Source of the DNA: Scalesia atractyloides
Taxonomy: Eukaryota; Streptophyta; Magnoliopsida; Asterales; Asteraceae
Length of the DNA: 64,000 bases
Direction of reading: 5' to 3'
Assembly (NCBI GenBank): GCA_947069175.1
Contig: CAMTDV010000012.1
Span: 35,992,341 to 36,056,340 of the forward strand
Shown: positions 1-11,955 of the stretch, one piece after another
Layout: each line of letters opens with the position of its first letter
How positions within the stretch are numbered: position 1 is the first letter of the stretch
The notes under the pieces: generated by a model
Told to the model about the DNA's origin: nothing
The model's database searches: none
What the model saw: only the letters and a program-made list of their open reading frames with translations
Translations under genes and position numbers: made by a program

Positions 1-243
1 CAACCAGTACTCAAGAGGATATGGCCAACCAGTTTACTGAAAGGTACCTCTTAGTTACGAGGGTTACAAAAGGCTCTCAAAATCAGAGTAAATAGGCATC
101 CTCATGGTTACTATCATCTGGTAGGAGATGGGTCTCAACAGATATTACAAAGATTTGTTCAAACCACTGACCATTCTTCTAAATTTGAGACTGACATGTC
201 TGTAACCCCTTCCAAAGCCGCTTTGGCTTTGGAAACCCACCAA

Positions 244-696
244 AGCTAATTAATTACCACTATACCGGGAGCTTCTACTTGCCTTGATAGTTTATGGTAT
301 GTAGATAGTGGAGGCTCAAGGCACATGACAGGATGTAGAGTCCTTCTCAAAGACTTCATGGCTCATGGAGGGGGTGATATATCCTTTGGTAATAATAATT
401 CAAAAAGGAAGGTGCTTGGGTCAGGAACTATTCAGGCTGTGAAACTCAAATTTGAAAATGTCAATCTTATTGACAATCTGAAATTTAATCTTCTTAGTGT
501 TCACAAATGAATGACAAGGGCTATGGGTCATTCTTCACTAAGAAAACTTGTCAGATTGTTGGGCCAGAAGTGGTTACAAAGATTGATCAAATCATAGCTG
601 AGATCAAAGCACAACTTGTTTCTCATAGGAGTGGCAATGTGTATGTGATTGATATGTTGAAGGATAATCCAGTGTCTAATAAAGGGACAAATTTAT
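244..696 (+). pseudogene. Copia protease / GAG-pre-integrase fragment
   Basis: Two overlapping frames together resemble the Copia segment between gag and integrase. The retropepsin-like signature reads WYVDSGGSRHMTG; the Asp-Ser-Gly triplet is at about 304-318, and the Cys usual after it is Gly here. It continues with a conserved LKFNLLSV stretch near 475-505, followed by a frameshift around 507 and then a NVYVIDM stretch near 637. The reading stops where a Gypsy LTR begins at 697; the tryptophan- and histidine-rich part that should follow is not found on the other side of the insertion. Protease role is known for the family; this copy is broken. Confidence 0.75.
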
Positions 697-3060
697 TATC
701 ACACCCCGAACCGCAGCAGAATAGGTGATCGGGGCATGATTGGGTTAACTCGAGAGCTTATGACTTGCTATTACTTGTTTTAAATATTCACTAATTCATA
801 TCAAGTGTCTCACAATACAAATAATTCACATAAACAATTACAAACACAAGACGATGTTTATAACAAGTATATTGCACTAATTCATTTCTTGTTAACTAAG
901 GCCCATCCTATGTCCAATCTTCTCTTCGTACATGTTCACTTGTATCATGTGTAAAAATGGTTTTGGGTCAACAAAGGTTGGCTAGTGAATCTAAGTTAAA
1001 CATTTAAACAGTTTGTTAAATTGGTTATTTCAATAAAAATGTGCATGGACCATATATGAGCATATGTATATATAATTAAATCACAAACCACAAAATATAA
1101 AGAATGAACATATGAACATGATGAATGATGAACTTGAGATCAAGGCTCAATCAAACGGAGCTGATCTAATGAGGTACCTGAAGCTCAACTCGTATCCGAC
1201 GAGGAACTGATGGGCCTTAAATGAATGATTGCACTGAAATGATAAAATGTAACCACACATAACCACAACAAACAAATATACACATTAGATCACATAATAT
1301 CAACATTGAACATATGAACATGATGAATGATGAACTTGAGATCAAGGCTCAATCAAACGGAGCCGATCTAATGAGGCACCTGATGCTCGACTTGTATCCC
1401 ACGAGGAACTGATGGGCCTTAAATGAATGATTGCACTGAAATGATAAAATGTAACCACACATAACCACAACAAACAAATATACACATTAGATCACATAAT
1501 GGTAGTAGCACATGTATTTGTATAAATAAAGTAAATTACGACACATGATACACCCCAAAACGAGAATAAAGAAGGGAATTTGTAAGATTCACTCACAGTG
1601 TTTGCGTTTTTAATCCTTAGTGAAAAACCGCACGAGAATAAGGAGAAAATCCAATTGATAAGTGTGATTTAATCTAGACAAACGAATGCAACAAAAAAAA
1701 GTAAACGTTATGCTAGGAATAGCTAAATGAACGAACATGATATGTTAGACTCGTTGAGCCTAACGAGCCTCTACAAGGCTATGAAAAGCCTAAAGGCGAG
1801 CCTAAACGAGGCTACCTTAACGAGCCTAATGCTCCTTAACTAAGAACCTAAACTAAACTAATTAAACTAAGAAAGCAATAAATAAATGAATATTACAAAA
1901 AAACAAAGAAAGGAAGATTACCTCAAAGAAGAACTTTACAAAATGAGAAGAGCTTGAAGGGCAGCACATCCTCGTCGAAAGCGGAAATAAAAACTACTAC
2001 ACACCACACCCAAAGGGGTATTGTGCTTGTGGAGCCACCAAATTTGGTTATTCCACTTGTTTATACTCAAACTAGGAGTTGCAAGCTATAAACCAAGCAA
2101 GGGTATTTATAGGTGTGAAATAGAGCACAAAATGGTGATTGGGGCGATGTGGGATAACTTTAAAAAAAGATTTTCGTGTCTTTCAAATCAGCAACAAACA
2201 CCAAACTTGTTTTCGCGATTCCCGCTTCGTTATAACTCCGTTTCACGCATGGTTTTCGCCTATGTTTATTATTTTCAGAGTGCTATCATATGGAAGAGAG
2301 TAATCCAACATCCATGGTGTCGAGAATTAGGCTTAAACCTTGGGTCTTGATGCGGGTCGAGGGTTATGTTCTAAAACTTGTGTTTGTGATTCCCGTTACG
2401 TTCGAGCTTAGTTTTATGCACCATTTGAACCTACTTGATCCTTAGTATACCAAGTATATCTTAGAGCTTTGAATGGACCAGAATGATAGCTCAAGGATGG
2501 AGAAAAGTTAGCAAGAAAGTCACCCGAAAGTCGTCTTATGACAAAACTAAGAATACGACATGTAGAGATTTTTACTTACGATCATTTACATCTAAACTCT
2601 CCAAAATACAATGTCCTATCTTAAGGCATGTATATAATGAAGTTTGAATGATAAGAAGGTTAGGATGTGATGTGTTAGGTATGTTCACGAGGTCTCCAAA
2701 GTTTTTGACTAACTTAAGGAAAACCTTAGTTTTAGACCTTGAGATATAGAGGGTTGCTTCAAAATACATGGAAATGAATTTACAAGGTTGTCTAAAACAT
2801 GTATAAGACTATAAATCACCAGATATGATAACATGTCAAAACATAGAATCCAAGAGATTTGATTGCTTAAACATTAAACAAAATTACGTGGAATATGAAA
2901 ACGGATCGAGCTACAAAAACAGGTCGGGTTTTAGGATTCATTCATTTTTTTACGAATGTTACAGTCTCCCCTACTTTTAGAAATTTCATCCCGAAATTAG
3001 GAGGTAACCATTTAGCTCTTTAACATTTGGGGGGTAAAGGTAATTCAAAAGGGATTGCAG
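697..3060 (-). mobile_element. Truncated Ty3/Gypsy LTR with a stub of internal sequence (reverse strand)
   Basis: On the - strand an LTR starts TGTAACATTCG at 2963 and ends GGTGTGATA at 697, giving about 2267 bp with the inverted TGT.ACA ends common in plant Gypsy LTRs. Immediately before that start (2964-3010, read on the - strand) lies the sequence typical of the 3' internal end of Tekay-like Gypsy elements, including a GGGATGAAATTTC stretch and a purine-rich tract next to the LTR. So this is the 3' LTR of a reverse-strand element whose body is lost beyond about 3060. It interrupts the Copia element between protease and integrase. The terminal TG is mutated at the 697 end. Confidence 0.7.
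1107..1500. repeat. Two-copy tandem duplication inside the LTR, period 202 bp
   Basis: Positions 1107-1298 repeat at 1309-1500 with a constant offset of 202 bases and only a few substitutions. Each copy starts near CATATGAACATGATGAATG and ends at CACATTAGATCACATAAT. It lies inside the reverse-strand Gypsy LTR and is probably a replication-slippage or recombination duplication of an LTR segment. Confidence 0.9.
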
Positions 3061-3100
3061 TGTTTAAGGATTTTGGAAATGGAAATTTTAACAAAGGTTT

Positions 3101-3185
3101 GATGTGGTGGAGTGGCTCAAGTGTTTTGTTTGTTGGTGAGACCCGGGTTCGAATCCTTGGTCCACTATTTTATATTTCTTTTTTA
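3101..3185 (+). mobile_element. tRNA-derived SINE-like head
   Basis: The segment holds an RNA polymerase III box A-like sequence (TGGCTCAAGTG, 3113-3123) and a perfect box B (GGTTCGAATCC, 3146-3156), spaced as in a tRNA. It is followed by TTGGTCCACT and a T-rich tail. It cannot fold as a complete tRNA and has no recognisable anticodon arm, so a tRNA-derived SINE remnant is the better call. It lies at the right edge of the truncated Gypsy insertion, just before the Copia integrase resumes. A full SINE body and target duplication were not identified. Confidence 0.5.
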
Positions 3186-3703
3186 AATTTCACAAGAGAT
3201 GAACATTGTGTTTCCTTTTTAAAAGGCAAACAACATAAACGTTCATACAAGCCCATTGGTGAGTCCAAAACAAGTCAATGCTTACAATTGTTGCATATGG
3301 ACTTGTTTGGCCATGTAGAAATCATGAGCCTTTAACAAAAAAGGTATTGCCTTGTTATTGTTGATGATTTTCTAGGTTTACTTGGACTTACTTTTTGCAC
3401 TCAAAGGATGAGACTGCAGGTATCTTGCAGGGATTTGTTAAACAAGTTGAAAAGTAATTTGACTTGCCAGTAAAAGTCTTCAGGAGTGACAATGGAACAG
3501 AGTTCAAAAATAAGGAGTTAGATGAGTTTTGTTTGTGAAAAGGAATTGTAAGGCAGTACAACATTCGAAGAACACCAGAACAAAATGGGGTGGTTAAGAG
3601 GAAAAACAGAACTTTGATTGAAGCTGCCAGAACAATGCTTACAGACTCAGGTTTACCCTTAACCTTTTGGGTAGAGGTTGTAAACACTGCTTTCTATGTG
3701 TAG
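3186..3703 (+). pseudogene. Copia integrase core, broken
   Basis: The reading begins with the end of the GAG-pre-integrase zinc region (a Cys and a KGKQH motif, about 3204-3240). The integrase core follows: LLHMDLFG with the first catalytic Asp (near 3290), VIVDDF (3355), the second Asp in FRSDNGTEF (3480), and TPEQNGVVKRKNRT (3573), where the third catalytic residue, normally Glu, is Lys. It ends at FWVEVVNTAFYV (3700). Frameshifts (near 3333 and 3375) and in-frame stops (for example near 3453 and 3535) break it. Integrase joins element cDNA to the host chromosome; with Glu replaced and several stops this copy is dead. Confidence 0.85.
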
Positions 3704-3910
3704 ATTAAAGTCTTGATAAACCCCAGTCTCTCATTCTACCACAAACACATTGACATCTGATATCACTTTGTGAGAGATTGCTATGAAAAAGGTTTAATTT
3801 CTTTGCATCATGTTCCCACTAAAAATCAACTGACAGATGTTCTAACCAAAGCATTAGATACATCTACCTTTGAAAGTCTGATCTCTAGGATTGGTATGCT
3901 AAACATGTAA
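3704..3910 (+). pseudogene. Copia RNase H C-terminal end after internal deletion
   Basis: Directly after the integrase remnant the frame reads the end of Copia pol: a KHIDI motif, YHFVRDCYEKGLI, HHVPTKNQLTDVLTKAL and a terminal RIGMLNM before TAA at 3908-3910. These are the last roughly 60 residues of Copia RNase H. The intervening integrase C-terminus and the whole reverse transcriptase are absent, so an internal deletion has joined integrase to RNase H near 3704-3718. One in-frame stop is present near 3760. Confidence 0.8.
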
Positions 3911-4313
3911 TAAAAACAAAATTTTGTTTTCTATATGTAAATAGCATCAAAATGTTTTCAGAAAGTAAAAAATCCATCCTTAAAAATAGCTAAAATTGAA
4001 AATTTTCAATAAATCTCTAAAGTCTGCTCTTAACCACTGTTTCTCCAAACCTCTACTTGGCGTGAAAATATATCTGTTGCTAAAAGTGTATCCTCTGTTT
4101 TACATGGTGAAACCACTATTTACCAATCCACTGATAATATATCTTCTGATAGTGTAAAATCACCACTGTTCAGATCCACTGCTGGTATCCAGTAGAGGTT
4201 TCTAAACAACTGTCTTCCATTATCTAACAGATTACATGTGGATAGATGTAAGCCATCAGATCTTTTGAAAAACTGCTGCCACGTCAGCTTTCACTTTTTC
4301 CTTTATAAACCCT
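3911..4313. other. Copia intergenic spacer between pol and the extra ORF
   Basis: No coding signal is seen. The stretch is AT-rich spacer that continues at 8039 after removal of the solo LTR, and then leads to the extra ORF that begins at 8128. Confidence 0.5.
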
Positions 4314-4318
4314 GTTCC

Positions 4319-7300
4319 TGTTACACCCCGAATATTTAATGTTGCGGAAGCATCGCGAGGTGTGGCCAGAGAGGTAATCGTTGTATTCAATCAAGTAAAC
4401 AATATAAAACATAGTAAGATGTTCATTCATACAGTTTATTTATAAAACCGAGTTTACAACTGTCATTTTGTTCAAAGGAAACCAACTACAACTTCAACAA
4501 CAACATTCAAGATTTAAACACAAGTTTACAAAACATAATAACTAAAACTGGATGACATCTAAAGCTTGACTTCATGACAACACGGATTCATTTTTCCCAA
4601 AGTCGTCCACTAGTTACCTGTAATACATGTTAGTTTTGAAAAACGTCAACAAAAGCTGGTGAATTCATGTATTTAGTTTTCGTATCAAATGAATCTTTAA
4701 AACATTTGAAGTATTAAAATCTGGTATGTATAGCATAAATGAAACTTGTAAGATCATTAATATTTTGCAAGGACACTAATAGGTATGCCAAATAGGAGGC
4801 AACCAAACCTTGACGATAAATTGTGTCTGAGACACTCGTTTTAGACACAAAAGCACTTTTAACGTTCTGTTTTTATTGCCGTTAAGAGTGGGGCTCGCCA
4901 AAACCCAATAAATCTATCACTTAGGTTCCTCGGTACTTAATGTTCATTAATGGTCCTTCGTATAAACCTATCCGCATGTGATCTAAATATTTTCATTTTC
5001 TAGCTTAATTATACCAACTGTAACATGTATACATCCCCGAGTATTTAAAACTATAAAACAGTTAAATAAAAGGGGAAAACATGAACTCACAGATTTGCGT
5101 TCTGTGCAAATCTTTATGCGATGTCTGATTTGGCGTTCATGTATCAACCTACTAGTGTTCTAATCTCATTAGACATTTAGGTTATATTTGTTTTCGTACA
5201 AGTACTTCGTCTTGAATTCATAATTATACTTGTATTTGTTTGCTTTCTTTGCTTGTATATAGGTATTTCATATACATATATTTTATATCTTTTTAGTTGT
5301 AATGGGCCTAGCCCAAAAGTTAAATGTAAAATCCCATATGTATAGGCTGGCCCAATTTGATTTACAGGAGTGGACCTAGTCCAAATTAGTTTATAAAGGT
5401 GGGAGTAGGCAAAATTAATTCATAAGAGTGGGCCTAGCCTAATTTGGTTAATAAAAGTGTGCATAACCCAAATTATTTATAAGAGCCCAAAATAGTTAAT
5501 AAGAGTGGACTTAGCCCAAAAAATTTATTACGTAAATGGGCTTAGCCTAAAAAATTATTACGTAAATGGGCTTAGCCTAAAAAATGTTATTACATAAATG
5601 GGCTTAGCCTAATAATTTTGTAAATGGGCTTGATCCATGATTAAAGTTTACTTGTATTTTTTAAAAATTTAGTTTATAAAAACTACTATATATTTATATA
5701 ACTTATTTTTATAAGTCTAGTATACAAAACATTAGTAAACATGTATGATGGTTCGTATATTTATTTCGTCCGTTTCGTTCGGGTTATTCGTTTCGTCCGT
5801 GTCGTTTGTTTTGTTCGTGTAGTTTGTCTATTTTGTCCGATTGTCCGATTTGTTTGTTTTGTCCAAGTTTGGACATATGTATGTGTTATACTAGTCAAAA
5901 ATTTAAGTATGTTTATGTTTGCGTTTTTGTAAGTGTTCAAACTAGTATGTATTTCCTAACTTTTCTAAATACATATACATAAATACATACCATTATATAT
6001 ACATAACTTTTGGTAACTTAAATATATATTTTTCATTCTAAACATATATATTTAACACATATTTAATTTATGAAAAAGTCTTGTAATTTTAATCTTAAAC
6101 CTTTTTACCCAAAACTTGTATAATCATGATTGAACTCTCTAATCATTTTTAAATAAAGTAATCTTTAGTTTAAACACACTTTAATCATGATTAATTTTAT
6201 AAAAAATTTACTATAGTTTCCCTTAAACTATGGACTTTCCCATGTTTTATAAACATGATTTTGTATAGTTTTTCAAATCAACAATTTTCCAATCTTCCAA
6301 TAATAACAATATAAACTAAAATCTCTTAATATGAAGCATCATGAACTTGTAAGTAACCTTGTCTAGTTCAAAATCATATTTTAAAGTGTTCATCTTTATT
6401 TTTTAACATGTTCATGTAAACTTTTTAGTTGAACAAAAGTTTTATGTAAACTTTGTTTACATATTTTTAAAGACTACACTTTTGTGATATGATTCTTGTA
6501 TTAGACTATGTATTACATGTTTTATATAAACATTTTTAGACAAGATTATAAGGTCATGGTTTTCAAGTTAATGGATCTTGCTAGATCTAAACATGGATGT
6601 GATTAGATCATCTTTTTAACCACAAAATGAAAGATCAAGTTTACTACATTATGACAACTTTAAAGTTCATCAGGATCATCATAATAACCAAGTAATCATA
6701 CTAGTTCATTTAGTTTTTATTAATGTTTTCAAGTGATTTTTTTAATTAAGTTTCAAGATGATCTTGTACATTTATAAAGCTTACTAGCTTGAGATGACTA
6801 AGATGAAGATGATTAGAATATGATGAAGGTTCTAGAGCTCCAAGATTTGAGAAATGCTTCAAACAACTTCTATCAACTTGCAAATGCCTTTAATCATTAT
6901 GAAGGAGCCATGCTTGTAATAAAATTAGTGGTTTATGAAGATAAAAAAGGCAGTGTTATTTGAATATATGAAGATGAAGTTGATGAAGATGAAGATGAAA
7001 GAGAAGTGTGATCTTTTTGTTGTGAAATGCAAGTGAAGGCACTAAGGTTTTGTTCATACTTTGCATCCATATGTCCTTACACTAAGCAAGCATACATAAC
7101 TTACAACACATCACCTAGAAGGTTAGTGGAAGCCCCACTAATATCTTCTTTATTATATATATATATATATATATAAAAGTTTACCTATATAAGTTTATAT
7201 TTTATAAACTTTGATAATTTAAATGGTTAGTTTTTATAATAACAATCCAATACATTATAGTGATGTTAAATTTGTCTAACGAGTTCACTAGACTTATTGT

Positions 7301-8033
7301 TTTGTTGTCCAGGCAATGAGTTTGGCTCATGTTTCGTACCGGGTCAAATACTGGCAATTTGTATTCCTTTTAAGAATTGTTTGTATATCTATCTTCGAGA
7401 TATTTTTGATGTCCAAAATTCATTAACTAGTTCCTAGGCCATTAAATTTGCTGTTTTGGTCATAGTTTTTGTACCGGCTTTGTTATCGGGTAACTACCGA
7501 ATGAGTTGTGTAGCTTTAACCGGTAATGTTTATATAGGGATTTTTGTGTCGTTTTTAATACCCTATATATTTTTTATGATAAATAAGATTTATTTTTTTG
7601 GATTTCGGACATTTGCTGTTTTGTTTTGCGGAGTGCTGTACATTTCTGTAGAATTGCTGAATTTGTCTGCGAACAAAACACTTTAGCGTTTATATAATTT
7701 TTCTGGAAAGTATTATTTGTTAGTTGTTTCCAACTAACGTTTCTATGTAAAATTTGTTGCGGACATATTTTTATGTTTCGTTTTTGTCATGTCGGATGTA
7801 CTGCAACTAGTCCTGACCTGAGTAGTGTGATCGTATTTCTGCCGCCAGTCTAGGACACAGTTTTATACTCTTTCTAATTATCGCGGAACTGTTATCATAC
7901 TAAGCTATTATATTTTACATTCCTATACTTTTAAGACTTAATTAAATAAAAATCAAGTCAAAATATGCGAAAATAAATCATATGATAAATGTTTATGTTG
8001 TACGAATTTACCGGTATTTTGCCGAATGTCACA
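4319..8033 (-). mobile_element. Solo LTR of a Ty3/Gypsy chromovirus, 5-bp target duplication GTTCC
   Basis: The - strand starts TGTGACATTCGG at 8033 and ends GGGGTGTAACA at 4319, length 3715 bp. It is flanked by a perfect 5-bp direct repeat GTTCC (4314-4318 and 8034-8038), which proves insertion followed by LTR-LTR recombination. It shares organisation with the LTRs of the element at 50588-64000: arrays of GGGCTWAGCCC (5310-5640 here), a stretch rich in GTCCG/CGGAC motifs (5755-5880), and the TGTGACA...TGTAACA termini. ORFs inside it are spurious. It disrupts the Copia spacer between pol and the extra ORF. Confidence 0.9.
5310..5640. repeat. Array of near-palindromic GGGCTTAGCC units in the solo LTR
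   Basis: Blocks of GGGCTTAGCCTAAAAA or GTGGGCCTAGCC alternate with short AT-rich spacers (TTATTACGTAAAT), with a period of roughly 30-45 bp. The core is close to the palindrome GGGCTTAGCCC. The same arrangement recurs in the LTRs at 52920-53590 and 63620-64000. Confidence 0.8.
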
Positions 8034-8127
8034 GTTCCATCCAAACAGAGATTTTCACTGCAATATTGAATTCAAAAGTCTCCAAAGTGGTTATCTTCTT
8101 CACTAACCCTCATTCCACTCTTCAATC

Positions 8128-11100
8128 ATGACTCTAAACATAAAAAATCCCCACAACTACCTTCCTATCCTCAAGAAAACAGATAATAATGTTGCTTTTC
8201 ATGCAATGATTGATGTTCTACAAACGTCATCATACAAGGATATTCTACTGGCAAAGGCTCCAATCTATGTGGACACTTCGACAATTTTCGGGCAAATGCT
8301 AAAGTTGAGATTCAAAATAAAAAGCCATTTGCTATTATGTCAAAGATTGGGCAGTCTCTTGTCCAAATTTCTCTAACACCATTTCCACCACATTTGGTCT
8401 AAATGACCTAGATGACCCCACTTCTTTCCCAAAGAAAGACTTACATGATGAATTCATTGAGCGTGGTTATGAAGGTCAAATGACAGGTATTGCCATCTAT
8501 AAACCTGAATTTCCTGGTGACATGAAATTCTTTTTCCATACTTTAGTGTTATGTTTGTCAGCCAAGTCAACTACTTTTAATGAAATACCTTTAAACATTT
8601 AGTATCTGGGTTATGCTATTTTAACGAAATCAAAATTTAACTTTTCCCAGGTATTGTTTTCTGACTTGGTTGCAAACTACAACAACATTTCAAAAAATAA
8701 AGGTTTTCTTATACACCCTAGGCTGCTGAGTTATTATCTTCAAAAACAAGTTTCTGAAATTGATTTCAATAAGGTGTCATTTGTGAAATTAGCAGCCTTA
8801 AACATGAAACTTTAACAAGATTCTCTAACCAAAAGCCAAAGGTTTTGAAAACAGAAGCAAAAGGGAATGATCCAATTTTAGATACTAACACATCAACTAC
8901 TCAAATCTCTGTTGCTAAGCCCACTGCTCCTGGTGAACATGGCACTATAACTAGTGCTGTGCAACCCCCACAAGAATTTACCAAAGAAAACCTTCCACAT
9001 CCAAAAAGCCATCCAAAAAGAAAACCAAAAAGGTAACTCTGGAAGATGAGATCCCATAGGATATACATGTGACAACACCAAAGTCACTTGAAACCGCTGC
9101 TGCTACTTCCTTACAGTAGATGGAACAAAGATCTCCACCTAGCCAAACTCCTCTTGATTCCTCACAAAAGGAACAAGTTGTATCCACAGGGATACCACAT
9201 TATGAAGCTCTTGATTCACTTGAATCAATCTTCCACAGCCCTTCTCCCAGGGCAATGTCTCTTTCTACACCACAACCCACTCCCACCTCTCTAATACCCC
9301 CCTATATTTATACCTTTGCTTGATGCAATAGAGAAAACTCAGACATACATCAGCCCCTCTCACTCACCCATTAAAGAGAGTCAACTTCTACATTTGACTG
9401 AGTCTGAGAAAACTCTATCTGCTAGCCCACAAGCATTTAAAGGAGGCTACACCCCTTGAGTTACAAGTAACTCTTGGTGGTATTTCAAGTGAAGAAGCCA
9501 CTACAACTAATGACACAACAGTGTTTCAGTTGGACAGTGGTTATCATTAGTAAGACATCCTTAGAGGCAATAACTGCTGAGGCTACAACAATAACCTCTG
9601 TCCTAATTGGAAGTCTCTAGTATCAAGACAAAGGGGCATTTGGTTCTGAAAACATTGAGGTTCCTCATGCTAATGATCCAAATACAACTACCTCTAGTAG
9701 GAATTTAGATGATCCTATTAACTTAGGTGATAAATTAAAATACCAAGAATTAACGCATAGGATGTCTTTCATGGAATCATCAATTGATGACCTTAAAACC
9801 ATGATGAAGCCAGTCAATCAAATTTCCCAAAGTCAACCATCACCAACTCAAAATGCTGATGAGTTATAGAAAGTTGTGCAACCAATTATCTTAGCTCAGA
9901 TACAATTGGCAGACATTTAGCATGAAACATATGAAGCTGATCAGGAACATAGTTGAGGCTAGATACAAAGACACTCAATTGACATTAAAGCCATCAAAGA
10001 CCATTTACTGAAAACATCTGGCTCTGCCATGGCTACAGTTTATGTTGAAGAAACAAAAGATGATGCCAAAAAGGGGGAGAATGATTCACTGAGAAAGCTG
10101 CAGCCTGATTCAAGTGCTAACCAAAGGTGCAACAACAACTAGAAACCACTGCTACAGCATCTAATGCAACTTTGGGAAAAGGGATTGATGAGACCCTAAA
10201 CAAAGAAGCTGAAAAGATTGTGATAAGCATAAAAGACAAGATACAATGGAAGCTAAAGCCTTAATGCTGATTAAAGAAGAAAAAGCCAAACAGATGGAAA
10301 AAGAAGATGTTGGTACTTTAAAAAAAATGAAGTTTGCAAACAAAGTTAGAAAACCAACTGTCACCACTTCTAAAACCATTGTTGAGGCTAATCTTGTTGT
10401 ATCCTCTGTCCCCAACACCACAAGACAACCCAACAGATGTTAGGGCAAATGTTGTGACAACAAATGTTGAAACAACAGATGTTCCCCAAACCACTGCTCC
10501 TATCACATTTCCCACTTTAACACAACCTACTTCCACTCCCCAAGAATTCCTTCATATCCACCATCACCAAAGATCAAATTCCAACACAAAAGAAAAACTT
10601 TTGTTGTTGATGAAGGTGATGAAGAGATTCCATCACCAATCTCTCTGTCATTACAACCTACTTTCAGTCCAACCTCATCATCTCCACATACAGATACTTC
10701 ACATCCACCCATACATCTATCATCATCATTCCTTCCACTGGGTGCTCTATACCCCCTTGAACTGTATGTAGTAAGAGGGGAGATAGAGTCTTTCTACAAG
10801 ATAGAGGATCCTAAATAAAGAAACTTTCCATCTCTTCTTGGGTATGAAAGCTTTGAAACCTTGATGAGTATCTAAAACTAAAGGCTAGACAAGTAGAAAC
10901 TATTGCAAAGAAGATGTCAAAGGGTAAGGATGACAGGGCTCTACAAAGATCCATGCAATTTCAATTGAGCAAAGTGAGAAACATGAAGATTTTGCTAAGG
11001 ATTTGAGTAACTCCGTGTCTGAAAAAGCCTATAAATGATGATCCTGAGTTGACACAAGACTACCTTGATCATATCATGAAACACAAGCCTTACAAAGCAA

Positions 11101-11559
11101 CAAGAGCTCAATTCAAAGACTGGTCTACAAATGAGCTTAAAGAAGAAATTGATACAATACAAGCCATGCTCAAGGACTCTTTGATAAAGCCTACTCCACT
11201 TGTTTGGAAAAAAAGGCTAGACTTGAAATCAAGACCATGCCTTAACAATCAAAAGGATGAAGGCTGAGCTTGTTGTTGCTCAATATGGAACAACAAGGCA
11301 AATTGCAAGGTGGTCTGAGTCAAAAGTTATTAATACCTATAGAAGATTGGAAGAGCTAGAAAGAAGGATCCCTCTGTTCCAAGAAAGCCATACTACTCAC
11401 AAACAACCACCGCCCCTCATCAGACCCAAATCTCCAAAAAGTTTTCTTTCACTACTACCTTATCCAGTTGCTTTAACTTATGTAAAAAGGCAAAAGACAA
11501 TGGTTGAAGAAGATGAGCAGAGGTTTGAAGAACAAAGAAAAGAGAGAATTAAATGTTAA
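8128..11559 (+). pseudogene. Extra ORF of Sirevirus-type Copia element (envelope-like position), broken
   Basis: The ATG at 8128 opens an 82-residue reading (PHNYLPILKKTDNN, then AFHAMIDVLQ, then APIYVDTS). It continues in other frames: FERGYEG-like near 8458, then a FFFHTLVLCLSAKST segment near 8530, and a FSQVLFSDLVANY segment near 8640. A long Pro/Thr/Ser-rich part (8890-10770) and a charged C-terminal part rich in Lys/Glu with coiled-coil character follow (11049-11559). It resembles an uncharacterised ORF often attached to Copia elements in Asteraceae genomes. Its function is not known; the position after pol matches the envelope-like gene of Sireviruses, but no signal peptide or convincing membrane segment is visible. 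Many stops and frameshifts show it is decayed. Confidence 0.6.
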
Positions 11560-11955
11560 CTTCTTTATCATACTGATGCTGCAAGTGATAAACTCAGAGA
11601 ATCCATATCAAGACTTGTTAGCAGACCTTCTTCACCAAACTCATCACAGATAAATCTTCTCCTAAGAAAACTATCTAACTCAAAAATTCTAAAATAGAAG
11701 TCATTCGCAGACACCCATGAATTGACTTTGCTCAGGTCAGATGGTAGAGCTTAAAAGATAAGAATGGAGGATGCATATAGTCTGGATGAATCTGACCTCC
11801 AAGATGTAATGAATCTTGAGCTAGAAAGGGATATTGAATACATGATCTTTCTGGACTTTGAACTTCAATTCAAAGGACAAATAAGGGAATCATTGATGAG
11901 GAATAAAGATCAAGAATAAAGACAAGTTTTGGCATCATATGTTCTAGGGGGAGAT

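Noticed and set aside
3101..3165. A functional tRNA gene
   Set aside because: Only the box A and box B words are present; no anticodon stem, acceptor pairing or CCA-side match could be formed.
5310..5640. CRISPR-like repeat-spacer array
   Set aside because: Units are imperfect, spacers are short and AT-rich, and the array lies inside a plant retrotransposon LTR.
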